Shown: positions 17,164-25,640 of the stretch, piece by piece
How positions within the stretch are numbered: the first letter of the stretch is position 1
Layout: every line of letters starts with the position of its first letter
DNA from: Pseudomonas asuensis
GTDB taxonomy: Bacteria > Pseudomonadota > Gammaproteobacteria > Pseudomonadales > Pseudomonadaceae
Direction of reading: 5' to 3'
DNA length: 64,000 nt
Assembly: GCF_014646755.1 (NCBI RefSeq)
Contig: NZ_BMNW01000002.1
Location: 370,035 to 434,034, forward strand
Program-made: the position numbers and the translations under genes
The notes under the pieces: model-generated
What the model was told of the DNA's origin: nothing
Databases searched by the model: none
Seen by the model: the letters and a program-made list of their open reading frames with translations, nothing else

Positions 17164-19040
17164 ACGAAGCTTCCTTTGGGCCTGGCCTGCAGGCACAACA
17201 GCGGGATGGATAAATGGCATTCGAGCCCGGCCGGCACGAATGTAGTTACGACACGCCCTTTCAGTTCGCGTGTAATGCTGCGATCAATCAGGCGAGAGCC
17301 AAAGCCTTTGACTTGGGGAACCTCGACAGTCGGACCTTCGCGCTCTAACCAGTTGAGCTCCAGACAATGATGCCCTGTGTGCTCATCTTTACCGACATAC
17401 CATGTCAGCTGCAAGCGTCCTTCCGGAACGGAGAGTGCGCCGTATTTAGCGGCATTGGTGATGAGTTCGTGAAAGACCATGGCCAGCGCCAATGCTTCAC
17501 GGGGTTCAAGCGCATGATCATTGCCAGAGAACTCGATGCGACTTGCCTTTCCCTGTTCGGTATAGGGCGCGACCTCCTGTTCGATAACGGCTCTAAGCCG
17601 CGTACCCTGCCACTGCGCCTGAGTGAGCAAGTCGTGCGCCTTACTCAATGCAAGCAAGCGGGCATCGAACATTTCGCGAAACCGGGACTCAGCATTTGCG
17701 CTACGCAGGCTATAGGTCGCAATGGACTGTACCGTCATCAAGGTGTTTTTCACCCTGTGATTGAGCTCATTGATAAGTGCACGCTGCTGGGCTTCTGCCG
17801 TCTTATGCCGACTGATGTCCACGCACATGTTGACGGCCCCGGTGATCTCACCGTCCTCGTTACGCAAGGGTGAAGGATATGCCGCAAACGGAATACGCGA
17901 ACCATCCTGTCGCAGAATGTACCCCTCTCCGCCCTGTACGGCCTGACCATCGTCAAGCACAGTGGCCATAAAGCATTCATCATGGGGCAACTCGCGACCA
18001 TCTGGCCACTGCATTTTCCAGGAGCCACACCACCGGGCCTCCCCCAGCCTGGGTCGATGCCCCCAAAGTGCCACCGCGGCCTCGTTGTAAAAGGTCAGGT
18101 AGCCTTTCGCGTCGGTAGTGTAGACCGCGACGGCAAGCCCATCGAGCAGCTCGCTCAAATGCCGCTCGCTCTCACGCACAGCCTGCTCGTCCTTTACCCG
18201 CTGGGTAATGTTGTGGGTCACAGCAAGGTGAGCTCTACGACCATCAGGTAGCCGCAAGGGTACGGCATGGGTTTCCAGGTTTACACGTGTACCGGCCAGC
18301 CCAATGACATCATAGGTCCAGCTAAGCTGCTCACCTTTGCACACACGTAAATGATTGGTAATCCATACGTCTCGGTGCTCTGGGGCAATAAGATTGAAGA
18401 TACAAGCCCCTCGAACCCTCTCAAGGCTTTCTGCCTGGATCATGGAAAGACCAGCATCATTCATCTGCATCAGCAAGCCGTCTTCAGTTACAACCTTGAT
18501 ACATTCTGGGGTCGCATCAACGACGGCCTGAAGAAAGGCTTGGCTTTCCTGAAGTTTGCGCTCGCTTTCCTTGCGCTCGGTAATGTCCTGGAAACAATTG
18601 ATGGCGCCTTTGATCTGCCCTTCGTCATCAAAAATCGGCGAGATATTAACCAGGGTCCAGCGCTGCTGGCCTAGCAGGTTTTGCACGAGCAACTCACGAT
18701 CGCGCACGGGTAAACCGGAGCGCAACACACTGGCCATGGGCGACTCTTCCGGCAGCATTGCTCGCCCATCCGCATGGAAAATCCGTTCGATGCCAATGTA
18801 ATACGTCTCGCCGGGAATCAGCTCTCTTCCCCAGAACTCTGCCGCCTTGCGGTTATAACGAACAATGGCTCCTGTTGCGTCACATACGAACGCAGCGGCA
18901 GGCAGAAGCTCGAATACCATGTCGTTCAACAGGTCAGAAGACAGAGGCGGAGCCGAAATACGATTAAGAGTAGAGGCTTCCTGCGTGCAGTTCATAATCT
19001 TGAGTGTGCCCAACAAGCCGGCCATAAAACGGGCCAACAT
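17160..19040 (-). CDS. PAS-containing HWE-family sensor histidine kinase
   Basis: 626 residues without membrane segments, so a cytosolic sensor. Three PAS domains at about 35-155, 160-285 and 290-412. The dimerisation/phosphoacceptor helix is NELNHRVKNTLMTVQSIA with H428. The ATPase domain has an H-containing N box (FHELITNAAKYGAL, 523-536) and W564-x-E566, the marks of the HWE family. The signal is unknown, as the PAS domains could bind heme, flavin or small ligands. The start is uncertain: ATG 18995 and ATG 19025 are alternatives to 19040, none with a strong Shine-Dalgarno. Translationally coupled to the receiver gene downstream. Confidence 0.88.
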   Translation of the reverse strand: MLARFMAGLLGTLKIMNCTQEASTLNRISAPPLSSDLLNDMVFELLPAAAFVCDATGAIVRYNRKAAEFWGRELIPGETYYIGIERIFHADGRAMLPEESPMASVLRSGLPVRDRELLVQNLLGQQRWTLVNISPIFDDEGQIKGAINCFQDITERKESERKLQESQAFLQAVVDATPECIKVVTEDGLLMQMNDAGLSMIQAESLERVRGACIFNLIAPEHRDVWITNHLRVCKGEQLSWTYDVIGLAGTRVNLETHAVPLRLPDGRRAHLAVTHNITQRVKDEQAVRESERHLSELLDGLAVAVYTTDAKGYLTFYNEAAVALWGHRPRLGEARWCGSWKMQWPDGRELPHDECFMATVLDDGQAVQGGEGYILRQDGSRIPFAAYPSPLRNEDGEITGAVNMCVDISRHKTAEAQQRALINELNHRVKNTLMTVQSIATYSLRSANAESRFREMFDARLLALSKAHDLLTQAQWQGTRLRAVIEQEVAPYTEQGKASRIEFSGNDHALEPREALALAMVFHELITNAAKYGALSVPEGRLQLTWYVGKDEHTGHHCLELNWLEREGPTVEVPQVKGFGSRLIDRSITRELKGRVVTTFVPAGLECHLSIPLLCLQARPKGSFV

Positions 19041-19181
19041 TCTACAATCTTACGTCTTCGGCGCGTCATGCGTATCACGATAAACGGTACTTAATCGACT
19101 AAATGATTGTCGTCTCGTCGGAACAAACGAACCGATTGGCCTTAGCTGCTTCAAAAATGGCGTAATGATGTTGGGGCAGCT

Positions 19182-19880
19182 ATGCAACCTAAGCAATTTT
19201 CTCTAGCAGATTGGCATCGCATACTCATCGGTGAAGCGCCTTGGACGTTCTTGATTGAAGTATTCATTCGAGCAGGCCTGACTTACGCACTCATCATGCT
19301 GGCGATGCGCTTCCTCGGGCGACGCGTCGCTTCACAGTACACACTGTTCGAACTCTCAGTAGTAGTGACCCTGGCTGGAGCAATTGGCGTGCCGCTCCAG
19401 GCTCAGGAACGCGGTATGCTTCCGCCTCTGATTATTATGGCGGCGGTAATTCTCTTCCAGCGGACAGTCGCCAGATTGAGCATGAACCACCACAAGGTGA
19501 ACGTCGCCGTGGCCGGTGAGGTGCTTAATGTTATTAACAATGGACGGCTTCAACTGGATATCTTGCGTAAGACCGTCCTTTCTCGTGAAAAAATCTTCGC
19601 CCTTCTGCGCATGCGTAACATCCAGCATCTCGGTCAGTTAAGCCGAGTTTACATTGAGCCTTCTGGCTCAATTTCAGTGGTCCTCACCGACTGCCCCTGC
19701 CCTGGCCTTCCTATTATTCCTGAGATTGATCAGGAGCTGCGTGAGGCTATAGCGAGCCGAACTCATTACTCCTGTATCAGCTGTGGCCATACGGTCAAAA
19801 GTGAGGAAGAACCAAGGCAAGCATGCGAATACTGTAAGGCGAAACGCTGGATACCCGCTGCTGAAGAGCTGGAGGATTGA
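19182..19880 (+). CDS. DUF421 (YetF-like) membrane protein with Cys tail, first of a pair
   Basis: 232 residues. Three membrane helices in the first 100 residues (FLIEVFIRAGLTYALIMLAM, LSVVVTLAGAIGVPL, LPPLIIMAAVILF), then the cytoplasmic DUF421 domain (LRMRNIQHLGQLSRVYIEPSG). The C-terminus has CISCGH and CEYCKAKRW, a CxxC-x(n)-CxxC arrangement that could bind zinc. YetF-type proteins are widespread and of unknown function. ATG with GGGG 6 bases upstream. The next gene is a paralogue starting 1 base after this stop, so the two are co-translated and may form a heteromer. Confidence 0.87.
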   Translation: MQPKQFSLADWHRILIGEAPWTFLIEVFIRAGLTYALIMLAMRFLGRRVASQYTLFELSVVVTLAGAIGVPLQAQERGMLPPLIIMAAVILFQRTVARLSMNHHKVNVAVAGEVLNVINNGRLQLDILRKTVLSREKIFALLRMRNIQHLGQLSRVYIEPSGSISVVLTDCPCPGLPIIPEIDQELREAIASRTHYSCISCGHTVKSEEEPRQACEYCKAKRWIPAAEELED

Positions 19881-19881
19881 C

Positions 19882-20610
19882 ATGCTTAATGTAGCCTCCT
19901 GGGATTGGCAGCGTATTCTTCTGGGCGATACCCAATGGCTCTTCATGATTGAGGTATTGCTGCGCACAGGGGTCATTTATCTGCTACTGCTGATGATGAT
20001 GCGCCTGATGGGCCGCCGTGTAGCAGCACAGCTTAGTATCTCAGAGCTGGCCGTCATGCTTACCCTGGGTGCAGCCATTGGTGTTCCACTGCAAACGCCT
20101 GAGAAAGGCATTTTGCCGGCCGCTGTACTTCTTCTGACTGCCTTGATTTTTCAGCGAGGCTTATCGTTTCTTTCATTCAAGAAACGAGCCGTTGAGGTTA
20201 TTACCCATGGTGATGCCACCATTTTGGTCAAAGACGGCCGTTTGGTATTGGATAACATGGCCAAGGCACGCTTGTCGCCAGAGCGCGTCCACTCAGAATT
20301 GAGAGCGCAGAATATTCAGCATCTTGGAGAAGTCCGTCGCGTTTATCTTGAGTCTTCAGGACACTTCAGCCTGATCAAATACCGGACGCCGCACTATGGG
20401 CTATGGCTGCTTCCTACACCAGATGAGGAAATGAGCAAGCGTATCCAGGTTAATAATCACTATGCCTGCTCACGCTGTGGTCACGTAACCCAATGCAATC
20501 CTGCGCCAAAAGATCAGGAGTGCGATTGCTGCGGCAATAAAGAGTGGTTGCCTGCCGTTAAGCGACTCGGCGTCAAGATGCATGAAGAAGATGAGAAAAA
20601 ACCTGAATAG
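19882..20610 (+). CDS. DUF421 (YetF-like) membrane protein with Cys tail, second of a pair
   Basis: 242 residues, clearly paralogous to the preceding protein. It shares the order: WDWQRILLGDTQW opening, three membrane helices (VLLRTGVIYLLLLMMMRLMG and two more), LRAQNIQHLGEVRRVYLESSG, then a Cys cluster with CSRCGH and CDCCGNKEW. The frame can be extended into the upstream gene, but ATG 19882 has GGAGG 7 bases before it and fits the first paralogue's start. Function unknown. A short GC hairpin with ATTTTC follows at 20689. Confidence 0.87.
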   Translation: MLNVASWDWQRILLGDTQWLFMIEVLLRTGVIYLLLLMMMRLMGRRVAAQLSISELAVMLTLGAAIGVPLQTPEKGILPAAVLLLTALIFQRGLSFLSFKKRAVEVITHGDATILVKDGRLVLDNMAKARLSPERVHSELRAQNIQHLGEVRRVYLESSGHFSLIKYRTPHYGLWLLPTPDEEMSKRIQVNNHYACSRCGHVTQCNPAPKDQECDCCGNKEWLPAVKRLGVKMHEEDEKKPE

Positions 20611-20688
20611 TTAACACGCGATGCGTAGCAATGGTCGCTTATTACGAACTTTCAGCCAGCGCGATCATTCTACTTCATATAGCCATCG

Positions 20689-20701
20689 GCCCCATCGGGG
20701 C
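20689..20701 (+). terminator. Possible terminator of the DUF421 pair
   Basis: GCCCC-ATC-GGGGC followed by GCGATTTTC. It is a short stem with a poor T-run and lies close to the start of the next gene, so it could equally be an operator. Confidence 0.35.
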
Positions 20702-20736
20702 GCGATTTTCTCTATGCTTGAGCGGGTTAACCGATC

Positions 20737-21720
20737 ATGAAAGATTACGAACAAATATTTGATCAGCCCGAGACGATTTCAGATGTCAGCGAACCTGTGG
20801 ATCTGGATTGCGTCATTGTTGGCGCAGGCCCTGCCGGATTAACAGCCGCCACTTATCTGGCTCGCTTCCATCGACAGACCCTGGTCATCGACGATGGTGC
20901 CAGCCGCGCGGCTCTGATTCCGCTCTCGCATAACTACCCTGGTTTTCCTCCTGGAATTTCCGGTGAAGGCTTATTGGAGCGTTTGCGCGAACAGGCAAAA
21001 ACCTATGGTGCCCGCTTCGAACAGGCACATGTAGATGATATTCAGCAGCGACCACAAGGTTTCGAAGTATTTTTTAACGGGCGCAGCGTTATAACTCGCC
21101 GCGTATTGCTAGCGACCGGTATTGAAGATGAATTGCCCGACATGCCGGGTGTATACGATGCCATCGCAGCTACTTCGATTCGCTTGTGCTCGATTTGTGA
21201 CGGCTACGAAGTGAATGGCGACAACGTAGCGGTATATGGCGAAGCCGAATGCGCCATTTCACACGCGGTGTTCCTACGAACGTTTACTGATCGGGTCACC
21301 GTTGTCGTACACGGTAAGCCCTCAGCCTGTGAAGAAGCCCTGGCACTAGCAGAGCATTATGACATTCAGTTGATCAGCGACCGCGTAGAAGGAATCAGGC
21401 TGCTAGAAAACCAGCAAGTTGAGCTTAAAACGTGTAAGGGTGAAACCTATCTGTTCGATATCGTTTACCCCTCGTTAGGCTCTCGGGTTCGTTCAGAATT
21501 GGCAAAGCGGCTGGGTGCCGAGACAGATGAATCAGGCATGCTGATCGTAGATGAACATTTGCGCACCTCGATCCCGGGACTTTATGCGGCAGGCGATGTG
21601 GTCAAATCACTCAAGCAAATCAGTGTTGCCACAGGACATGCGGCCATGAGTTCGACCGCAATTCACAACAGCCTTGAGATCAACCCCTGGACGAGTAAGT
21701 CTCCTGCCGTCGCGCCCTGA
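20737..21720 (+). CDS. Thioredoxin-reductase-like FAD oxidoreductase with degenerate NADPH site
   Basis: 327 residues with TrxB architecture: FAD motif GAGPAG at 29-34, redox pair C151-x-x-C154 (LCSICDGYE), and C-terminal FAD motif GLYAAGDVV. In the NADPH domain the expected GGGNSA is replaced by GEAECA, and the HRRxxxR phosphate clamp is missing (VVHGKPSACEE). It therefore may not use NADPH; a ferredoxin-linked or dithiol-oxidase role (GliT-like) is possible. An extra ~23 residues precede the FAD domain. Its own transcription unit ends at a strong terminator. No thioredoxin gene is adjacent. Confidence 0.85.
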   Translation: MKDYEQIFDQPETISDVSEPVDLDCVIVGAGPAGLTAATYLARFHRQTLVIDDGASRAALIPLSHNYPGFPPGISGEGLLERLREQAKTYGARFEQAHVDDIQQRPQGFEVFFNGRSVITRRVLLATGIEDELPDMPGVYDAIAATSIRLCSICDGYEVNGDNVAVYGEAECAISHAVFLRTFTDRVTVVVHGKPSACEEALALAEHYDIQLISDRVEGIRLLENQQVELKTCKGETYLFDIVYPSLGSRVRSELAKRLGAETDESGMLIVDEHLRTSIPGLYAAGDVVKSLKQISVATGHAAMSSTAIHNSLEINPWTSKSPAVAP

Positions 21721-21733
21721 CTGGTCAGCATAA

Positions 21734-21760
21734 AAAAGGCCAACTTAAAGTTGGCCTTTT
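21734..21760. terminator. Bidirectional intrinsic terminator
   Basis: AAAAGGCCAAC-TTAAA-GTTGGCCTTTT is a perfect 11-bp stem flanked by A- and T-runs on both sides, serving the convergent flavoprotein and DUF892 genes. Confidence 0.92.
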
Positions 21761-21778
21761 AGACTCTTTATAGAGCGC

Positions 21779-22285
21779 TTACTTCTTGGCTGTTTCACCG
21801 GCTTCGGAGCGTGCCATGAAGGCCATGGTCACTTCCGGGAGGTGATCCTTGACCCACTCAGCCATGGCAATTTCCTGTGGCAGGATCTGCTCACATACAC
21901 GCTTGGTTTCCAGATCACCTGCAGCCTCAGCCGCAGAGATCAGCACGGTGTACATGGCAATTTCGACATTCTCGAAAACATAACTGGCCATGGAGCCCTT
22001 GACCACTTCGTCAGTCATGAACATGCCGCCCATGGCCTGTCCCATGGCCATGAACTTACCGGTAAAGTCTTTCATGGTGGATGGGCTGGTACCCAGACGC
22101 GTTAAGCAACTTTCGATTAGTTGAAGCTGAGACTGCGTTTCTTCAATATGCTGCTGAATACGGGCGGAGAGCTTGGGATAATTCTCAAGACGTTCCAACT
22201 GACCCTTTAGCATTTTATCCGCTTGCTGCTCCATGCCATGAGCGTCTTTAAGCCAGTCGATCAGATGTTCTTGACGAGTAGTCAT
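21779..22285 (-). CDS. DUF892 ferritin-like protein (YciE/YciF family)
   Basis: 168 residues, entirely helical, with the DUF892 pattern: DWLKDAHGMEQQADKMLKGQ at the start, then IEETQSQLQLIESCL, a Met/Gly-rich middle (FMAMGQAMGGMFM) and the SYVFENVEIAMYTVLISAAE helix. YciF-type proteins are ferritin-like four-helix bundles induced by stress, and their biochemical role is unsettled. The gene is transcribed away from two other ferritin-like genes across a 554-base region. A good inverted repeat lies in its leader (22339-22362). Confidence 0.88.
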   Translation of the reverse strand: MTTRQEHLIDWLKDAHGMEQQADKMLKGQLERLENYPKLSARIQQHIEETQSQLQLIESCLTRLGTSPSTMKDFTGKFMAMGQAMGGMFMTDEVVKGSMASYVFENVEIAMYTVLISAAEAAGDLETKRVCEQILPQEIAMAEWVKDHLPEVTMAFMARSEAGETAKK

Positions 22286-22839
22286 GTCTCTTCACCTTTT
22301 AGTCAGGGTAGAAGTTGATTAAGCGAAGCGAACTGTTCAGTTGAGACTGTTAAATCTCAACTCATCAACGCCTATAGCCACTTAAACTTTTACAACTCTT
22401 GTATTAAGTAACGAGCGGCTTTTTGAGTTCGTCGCTGTCCACCTTTAGTTAGTCAACCGGGTCTTTGGCAAAGTTCTAGCCAACCATCACTTAGTGTCAC
22501 GCTGGAAAGCACATCGATTCTACGGATCTACTCTGAAAAACCTATTCCAGAGCCTACCAAGCAGATCTCACCCGACCTCATACTCATCGAGACGGCTTAA
22601 ATTTATACAAATTTTATACAGTGAACACTAAAGACTTATTTAGTCACAGGCAGACTTACCATCCACAAGAAAAGTTTTTGAAAAGCTTATCCGTTGGTCA
22701 GTTATTTTTTTAAGGAAGGAATGCTGTGACGACCTTAGAGTCCATTCCCAAGTGCCACTATAGGCATAACCGTGAACAACACTGATGAGGTGTTAAAAGG
22801 AATTACCCTCTCCCAAAGCGTTTAAACCTGGGGGGTATA
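22286..22839. other. Divergent intergenic region of the ferritin-like genes
   Basis: 554 bases, AT-rich in its middle, presumably with promoters for both directions. Seen: the inverted repeat at 22339, a near-direct repeat TTTATACA around 22603-22620, and an AAGGAAGG sequence at 22712-22719 not attached to a long frame. No clear Fur box was found. No RNA gene was recognised. Confidence 0.45.
22339..22362. promoter_or_regulatory. Inverted repeat upstream of the DUF892 gene
   Basis: AGTTGAGA-N8-TCTCAACT, 8-bp perfect arms about 54 bases upstream of the DUF892 start. It could be an operator or a leader hairpin. Confidence 0.4.
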
Positions 22840-24006
22840 ATGGATACATTTGCTGGACTTCTGGATTTGAAGGGCACGCCGCTAGACAAGCAGCGGTTTA
22901 CTTGGCGTGAAATGGCCACTCGGCCTATCAGCAAGCTGGATGATGATGCCACAACCCGCATCCGCATCATTCTCATGAACGGCATTGAAACCGAGGCACT
23001 TCGCCTTAAGCACATTGGCGCTCGATTCCATAAAGAGTTGCAACCTCATCTGGCTCATATTCGCCGCGTAGAGCAGCATCAGGCGACGGCTATCAACTGG
23101 CTGATCTCAGGTGATCACTCCCCGCTGGAAACCACTATTGCCTACGAGCAGGTGGCTATTGAAGTCACAGCAGCCGTTGCCCAAAACGAGCCTGACCCTT
23201 ACCAGGCACAGTCGTACCGCTTTGGCCTTTTAGAAGACTTTGATCACCTGTATCGCTATTCGGCCATGTACGACCGACTCGAAGGCAAAGACCCCAATAA
23301 TATCCTGCAGGGATATACCGATATTATTCCGGGCCGCGCCACTAGTCAGCATCACCGCAATCCCAGCGATGATGTGCGTGACAGCTACGACAAGAGCACC
23401 GCCCAGCTGATTACCAAAATCCATGCGGCGATGATCACCAGCTCTGAATACCAGACGCACGACTATTACATGAATATCGGCAACACGTTTGCCGACCCGG
23501 TTGCGCGCGCACTGTATGCGGAAATCGCATCGGTTGAAGAGCAGCATGTGACTCAATACGAGTCTCTCATGGATGCCAGCGAAACCTTCATGGAAAAGTG
23601 GCTGATTCATGAAGCCATGGAAGTCTACGCCTATGCCAGCTGTGCCGAACAGGAAGAAAACCCGCGCATCAAGGCCTTGTGGGAGCGCTTCCTGGATTAC
23701 GAATTGGGTCATCTGGAATTTGCCTGCGACCTATTCAAGAAGTACGAGCGTCGTGATCCGGCGGAAGTGCTGGTTGGCGAGCTGCCCAAAATGCGTCCCT
23801 TGAAGCGCAACCGTGATTTTGTACGCGAGACTCTTTCCAAAGAGGTCGATCTGCGTGCCCATGGCATCCATTACGTACCAAAAGAGCAGGAAGACAGGGC
23901 TTCTCAGGATTACCGCAACCACCTGAACTCAGAAGGTATCCCTTCGGACATGGCCTCGGCTGGCTATATCTGGACACCCGGAACCGAACTCTTCCGTAAA
24001 CCTTGA
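22840..24006 (+). CDS. Unrecognised ferritin-like (di-iron) protein, 388 aa
   Basis: Predominantly helical. Possible metal-site motifs: E49/E52, EQH at 78-80, E103, EDFDH at 132-136, E233-x-x-H236 (SVEEQHV), E258/E261 and E288-x-x-H291 (DYELGHLEF). The two halves look like two successive four-helix bundles, so it may be an internal duplication of the ferritin fold. No signal peptide or membrane helix. The C-terminal 80 residues (from about 305) are less helical and end in YIWTPGTELFRKP. ATG with GGGGGG 4 bases upstream. It is followed after 9 bases by another ferritin-like gene. I do not know a named family; iron storage, oxidase or catalase-like activity are all possible. Confidence 0.75.
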   Translation: MDTFAGLLDLKGTPLDKQRFTWREMATRPISKLDDDATTRIRIILMNGIETEALRLKHIGARFHKELQPHLAHIRRVEQHQATAINWLISGDHSPLETTIAYEQVAIEVTAAVAQNEPDPYQAQSYRFGLLEDFDHLYRYSAMYDRLEGKDPNNILQGYTDIIPGRATSQHHRNPSDDVRDSYDKSTAQLITKIHAAMITSSEYQTHDYYMNIGNTFADPVARALYAEIASVEEQHVTQYESLMDASETFMEKWLIHEAMEVYAYASCAEQEENPRIKALWERFLDYELGHLEFACDLFKKYERRDPAEVLVGELPKMRPLKRNRDFVRETLSKEVDLRAHGIHYVPKEQEDRASQDYRNHLNSEGIPSDMASAGYIWTPGTELFRKP

Positions 24007-24015
24007 GGACTTGCC

Positions 24016-24753
24016 ATGACTACTTCTGCACCCATGGGTATGAATCGCACCGGCACACAGATGTCCCCCGAGGACACCAAGAGACAAATTGAGGCCACTG
24101 AGCAGTTCCGTCACGACATTCCTCCAGGTGACGCCTCACGCATTACCGAAGAACGCATCAAATTCATCCGTGAGCATGAAGCCATTAACGAGCAGGTTGG
24201 CTCCGTTCCCCCACCCGGCTCAGTGAAAGGCGTTCTGAAAACGGGTCTGGATAAAATGATGGGCAAAAACCCTGAGCTGCTTATTGATAAGCTGGGCGAG
24301 CGCCTGGCCTACGAGCGCACCGGGGTTCGTCTGTATGAGGCCTTCATTGCCAAAGTCGCCGCAGCACCAGATGCCCGCCCTGAGCTTCTGGAAACACTCA
24401 GGACTATCCAGCAGCAGGAAGCCGAACACATGCAACTGCTGCGTGAGTCCATCGAAACACTGGGCGCAGATCCTACCGCTATGACGCCCTGTGCTCACGT
24501 TTCTGGCACCATGGCTCAGGGGATTATCCAGGTACTAACCGATCCCAGAACCAACATGGCGCAATGCCTCAATGCCATGTTGACCATCGAGCTGACAGAC
24601 AATGCGGCATGGGAGCTGTTGATCGAGCTGGCTCGTCAGGCCAACCACCCCAACATTGCCTCCAGCTTCGAAGTGCCTATGCGCCATGAGGAAGAGCACT
24701 TGGTCAAGATCAAGGCCATGTTGCGCGACGAACTCAAAGTTCAGCTCAGCTGA
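24016..24753 (+). CDS. Ferritin-like domain protein, 245 aa
   Basis: After about 85 polar residues a ferritin-like four-helix bundle follows: LGERLAYERTGVRLYEAF, then IQQQEAEHMQLL (ExxH), IELTDNAAWELLIELA, and MRHEEEHLVKIKAML (ExxH). The four acidic helices with two ExxH motifs predict a di-iron centre. GAGG Shine-Dalgarno 8 bases before ATG. It is in an operon with the 388-residue protein, and the two may work as a complex. Unlike bacterioferritin there is no heme Met in an obvious position and the N-terminus is long. Ends at a strong bidirectional terminator. Confidence 0.82.
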   Translation: MTTSAPMGMNRTGTQMSPEDTKRQIEATEQFRHDIPPGDASRITEERIKFIREHEAINEQVGSVPPPGSVKGVLKTGLDKMMGKNPELLIDKLGERLAYERTGVRLYEAFIAKVAAAPDARPELLETLRTIQQQEAEHMQLLRESIETLGADPTAMTPCAHVSGTMAQGIIQVLTDPRTNMAQCLNAMLTIELTDNAAWELLIELARQANHPNIASSFEVPMRHEEEHLVKIKAMLRDELKVQLS

Positions 24754-24769
24754 TTGCATGTTGCATGAA

Positions 24770-24794
24770 AAAGGCCCGCATAATGCGGGCCTTT
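24770..24794. terminator. Bidirectional intrinsic terminator
   Basis: AAAGGCCCGCA-TAA-TGCGGGCCTTT, 11-bp perfect stem, between the ferritin-like operon and convergent nadE. Confidence 0.9.
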
Positions 24795-24802
24795 GCTTAC
24801 TC

Positions 24803-25636
24803 TCAGGAATAAGGCGTTACTGGCAGAGCACGCTTGTGATGCGACCCGCTGTAGTATTTGAAAATGACCTGATAGGCATTGTCGCTAACCTTTTTGCCTT
24901 CGAGAAAGTCATCAATCTCGGCATAGCTGATACCAAATGCCTCTTCGTCCGGCTTACCAGGAGATAGCGACTCCAGATCGGCCGTAGGAACCTTGTGAAC
25001 CAGATTATCCGGCGCACCCAGATGCTCACAGAGCATGCGTACACGACGCTTGTTCAAGCCATGTAGTGGCGTCAGGTCACAGGCACCATCACCAAACTTG
25101 GTGTAGAACCCCATTAGTGCTTCAGCGCCATGGTCGGTCCCAATGACCAGCCCTTTGCGCGCTCCGGCCACCGCATACTGCGCAATCATCCGCTGACGCG
25201 CCTTGACGTTGCCCATGACGAAATCCTGCTGCCCTTCATCACGAAAGGCCAGCTTGCTCTCCTGTAAACCTTGCAGCATGCCATCGGTAGCCGGTTTGAT
25301 ATTTACGGTTAGCACTTCGTCTGGCTGGATGAATTCCAATGCTCGCTGGGCGTCCTCTTCGTCTTTCTGCACCCCATACGGCAGGCGCATGGCAATAAAG
25401 CGTGCGTTGTGGCCCTCGCTACGGGCCTGCTCAACCGCCAATTGGGCAAGGCGGCCAGCGGTTGAGGAATCCACACCACCGCTGATACCCAACACATAGG
25501 TCTCCATGCCGGTTTTTATCAAATAATCCTTGAGAAACCTGATACGCAACTCGGCCTCGCGCTGGGCATCGAATTCGGTTTGTATTTCGAGCGCCTTGAT
25601 AATGTCACGCTGAATGGATTCGTAATCGTCTGACAT
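24803..25636 (-). CDS. nadE: NH3-dependent NAD+ synthetase
   Basis: 277 residues, close to E. coli NadE (275). It amidates nicotinate adenine dinucleotide to NAD+ using ATP and ammonia. The PP-loop SGGVDSS is at residues 52-58, and the conserved GTDHGAEALMGFYTKFGDGACDL segment carries Mg/ATP-binding residues. No glutaminase domain is present, so it is the short ammonia-dependent form. The frame extends 12 codons upstream, but ATG 25636 has GAGAGAGG about 7 bases before it and gives the normal family N-terminus. It lies 4 bases after pncC, another enzyme of the same pathway. Confidence 0.94.
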   Translation of the reverse strand: MSDDYESIQRDIIKALEIQTEFDAQREAELRIRFLKDYLIKTGMETYVLGISGGVDSSTAGRLAQLAVEQARSEGHNARFIAMRLPYGVQKDEEDAQRALEFIQPDEVLTVNIKPATDGMLQGLQESKLAFRDEGQQDFVMGNVKARQRMIAQYAVAGARKGLVIGTDHGAEALMGFYTKFGDGACDLTPLHGLNKRRVRMLCEHLGAPDNLVHKVPTADLESLSPGKPDEEAFGISYAEIDDFLEGKKVSDNAYQVIFKYYSGSHHKRALPVTPYS

Positions 25637-25640
25637 GCGC

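Noticed and set aside
22726-22785. GTG-started 19-codon frame behind AAGGAAGG, possible leader peptide
   Set aside because: Too short to judge and no attenuator-like structure follows it.
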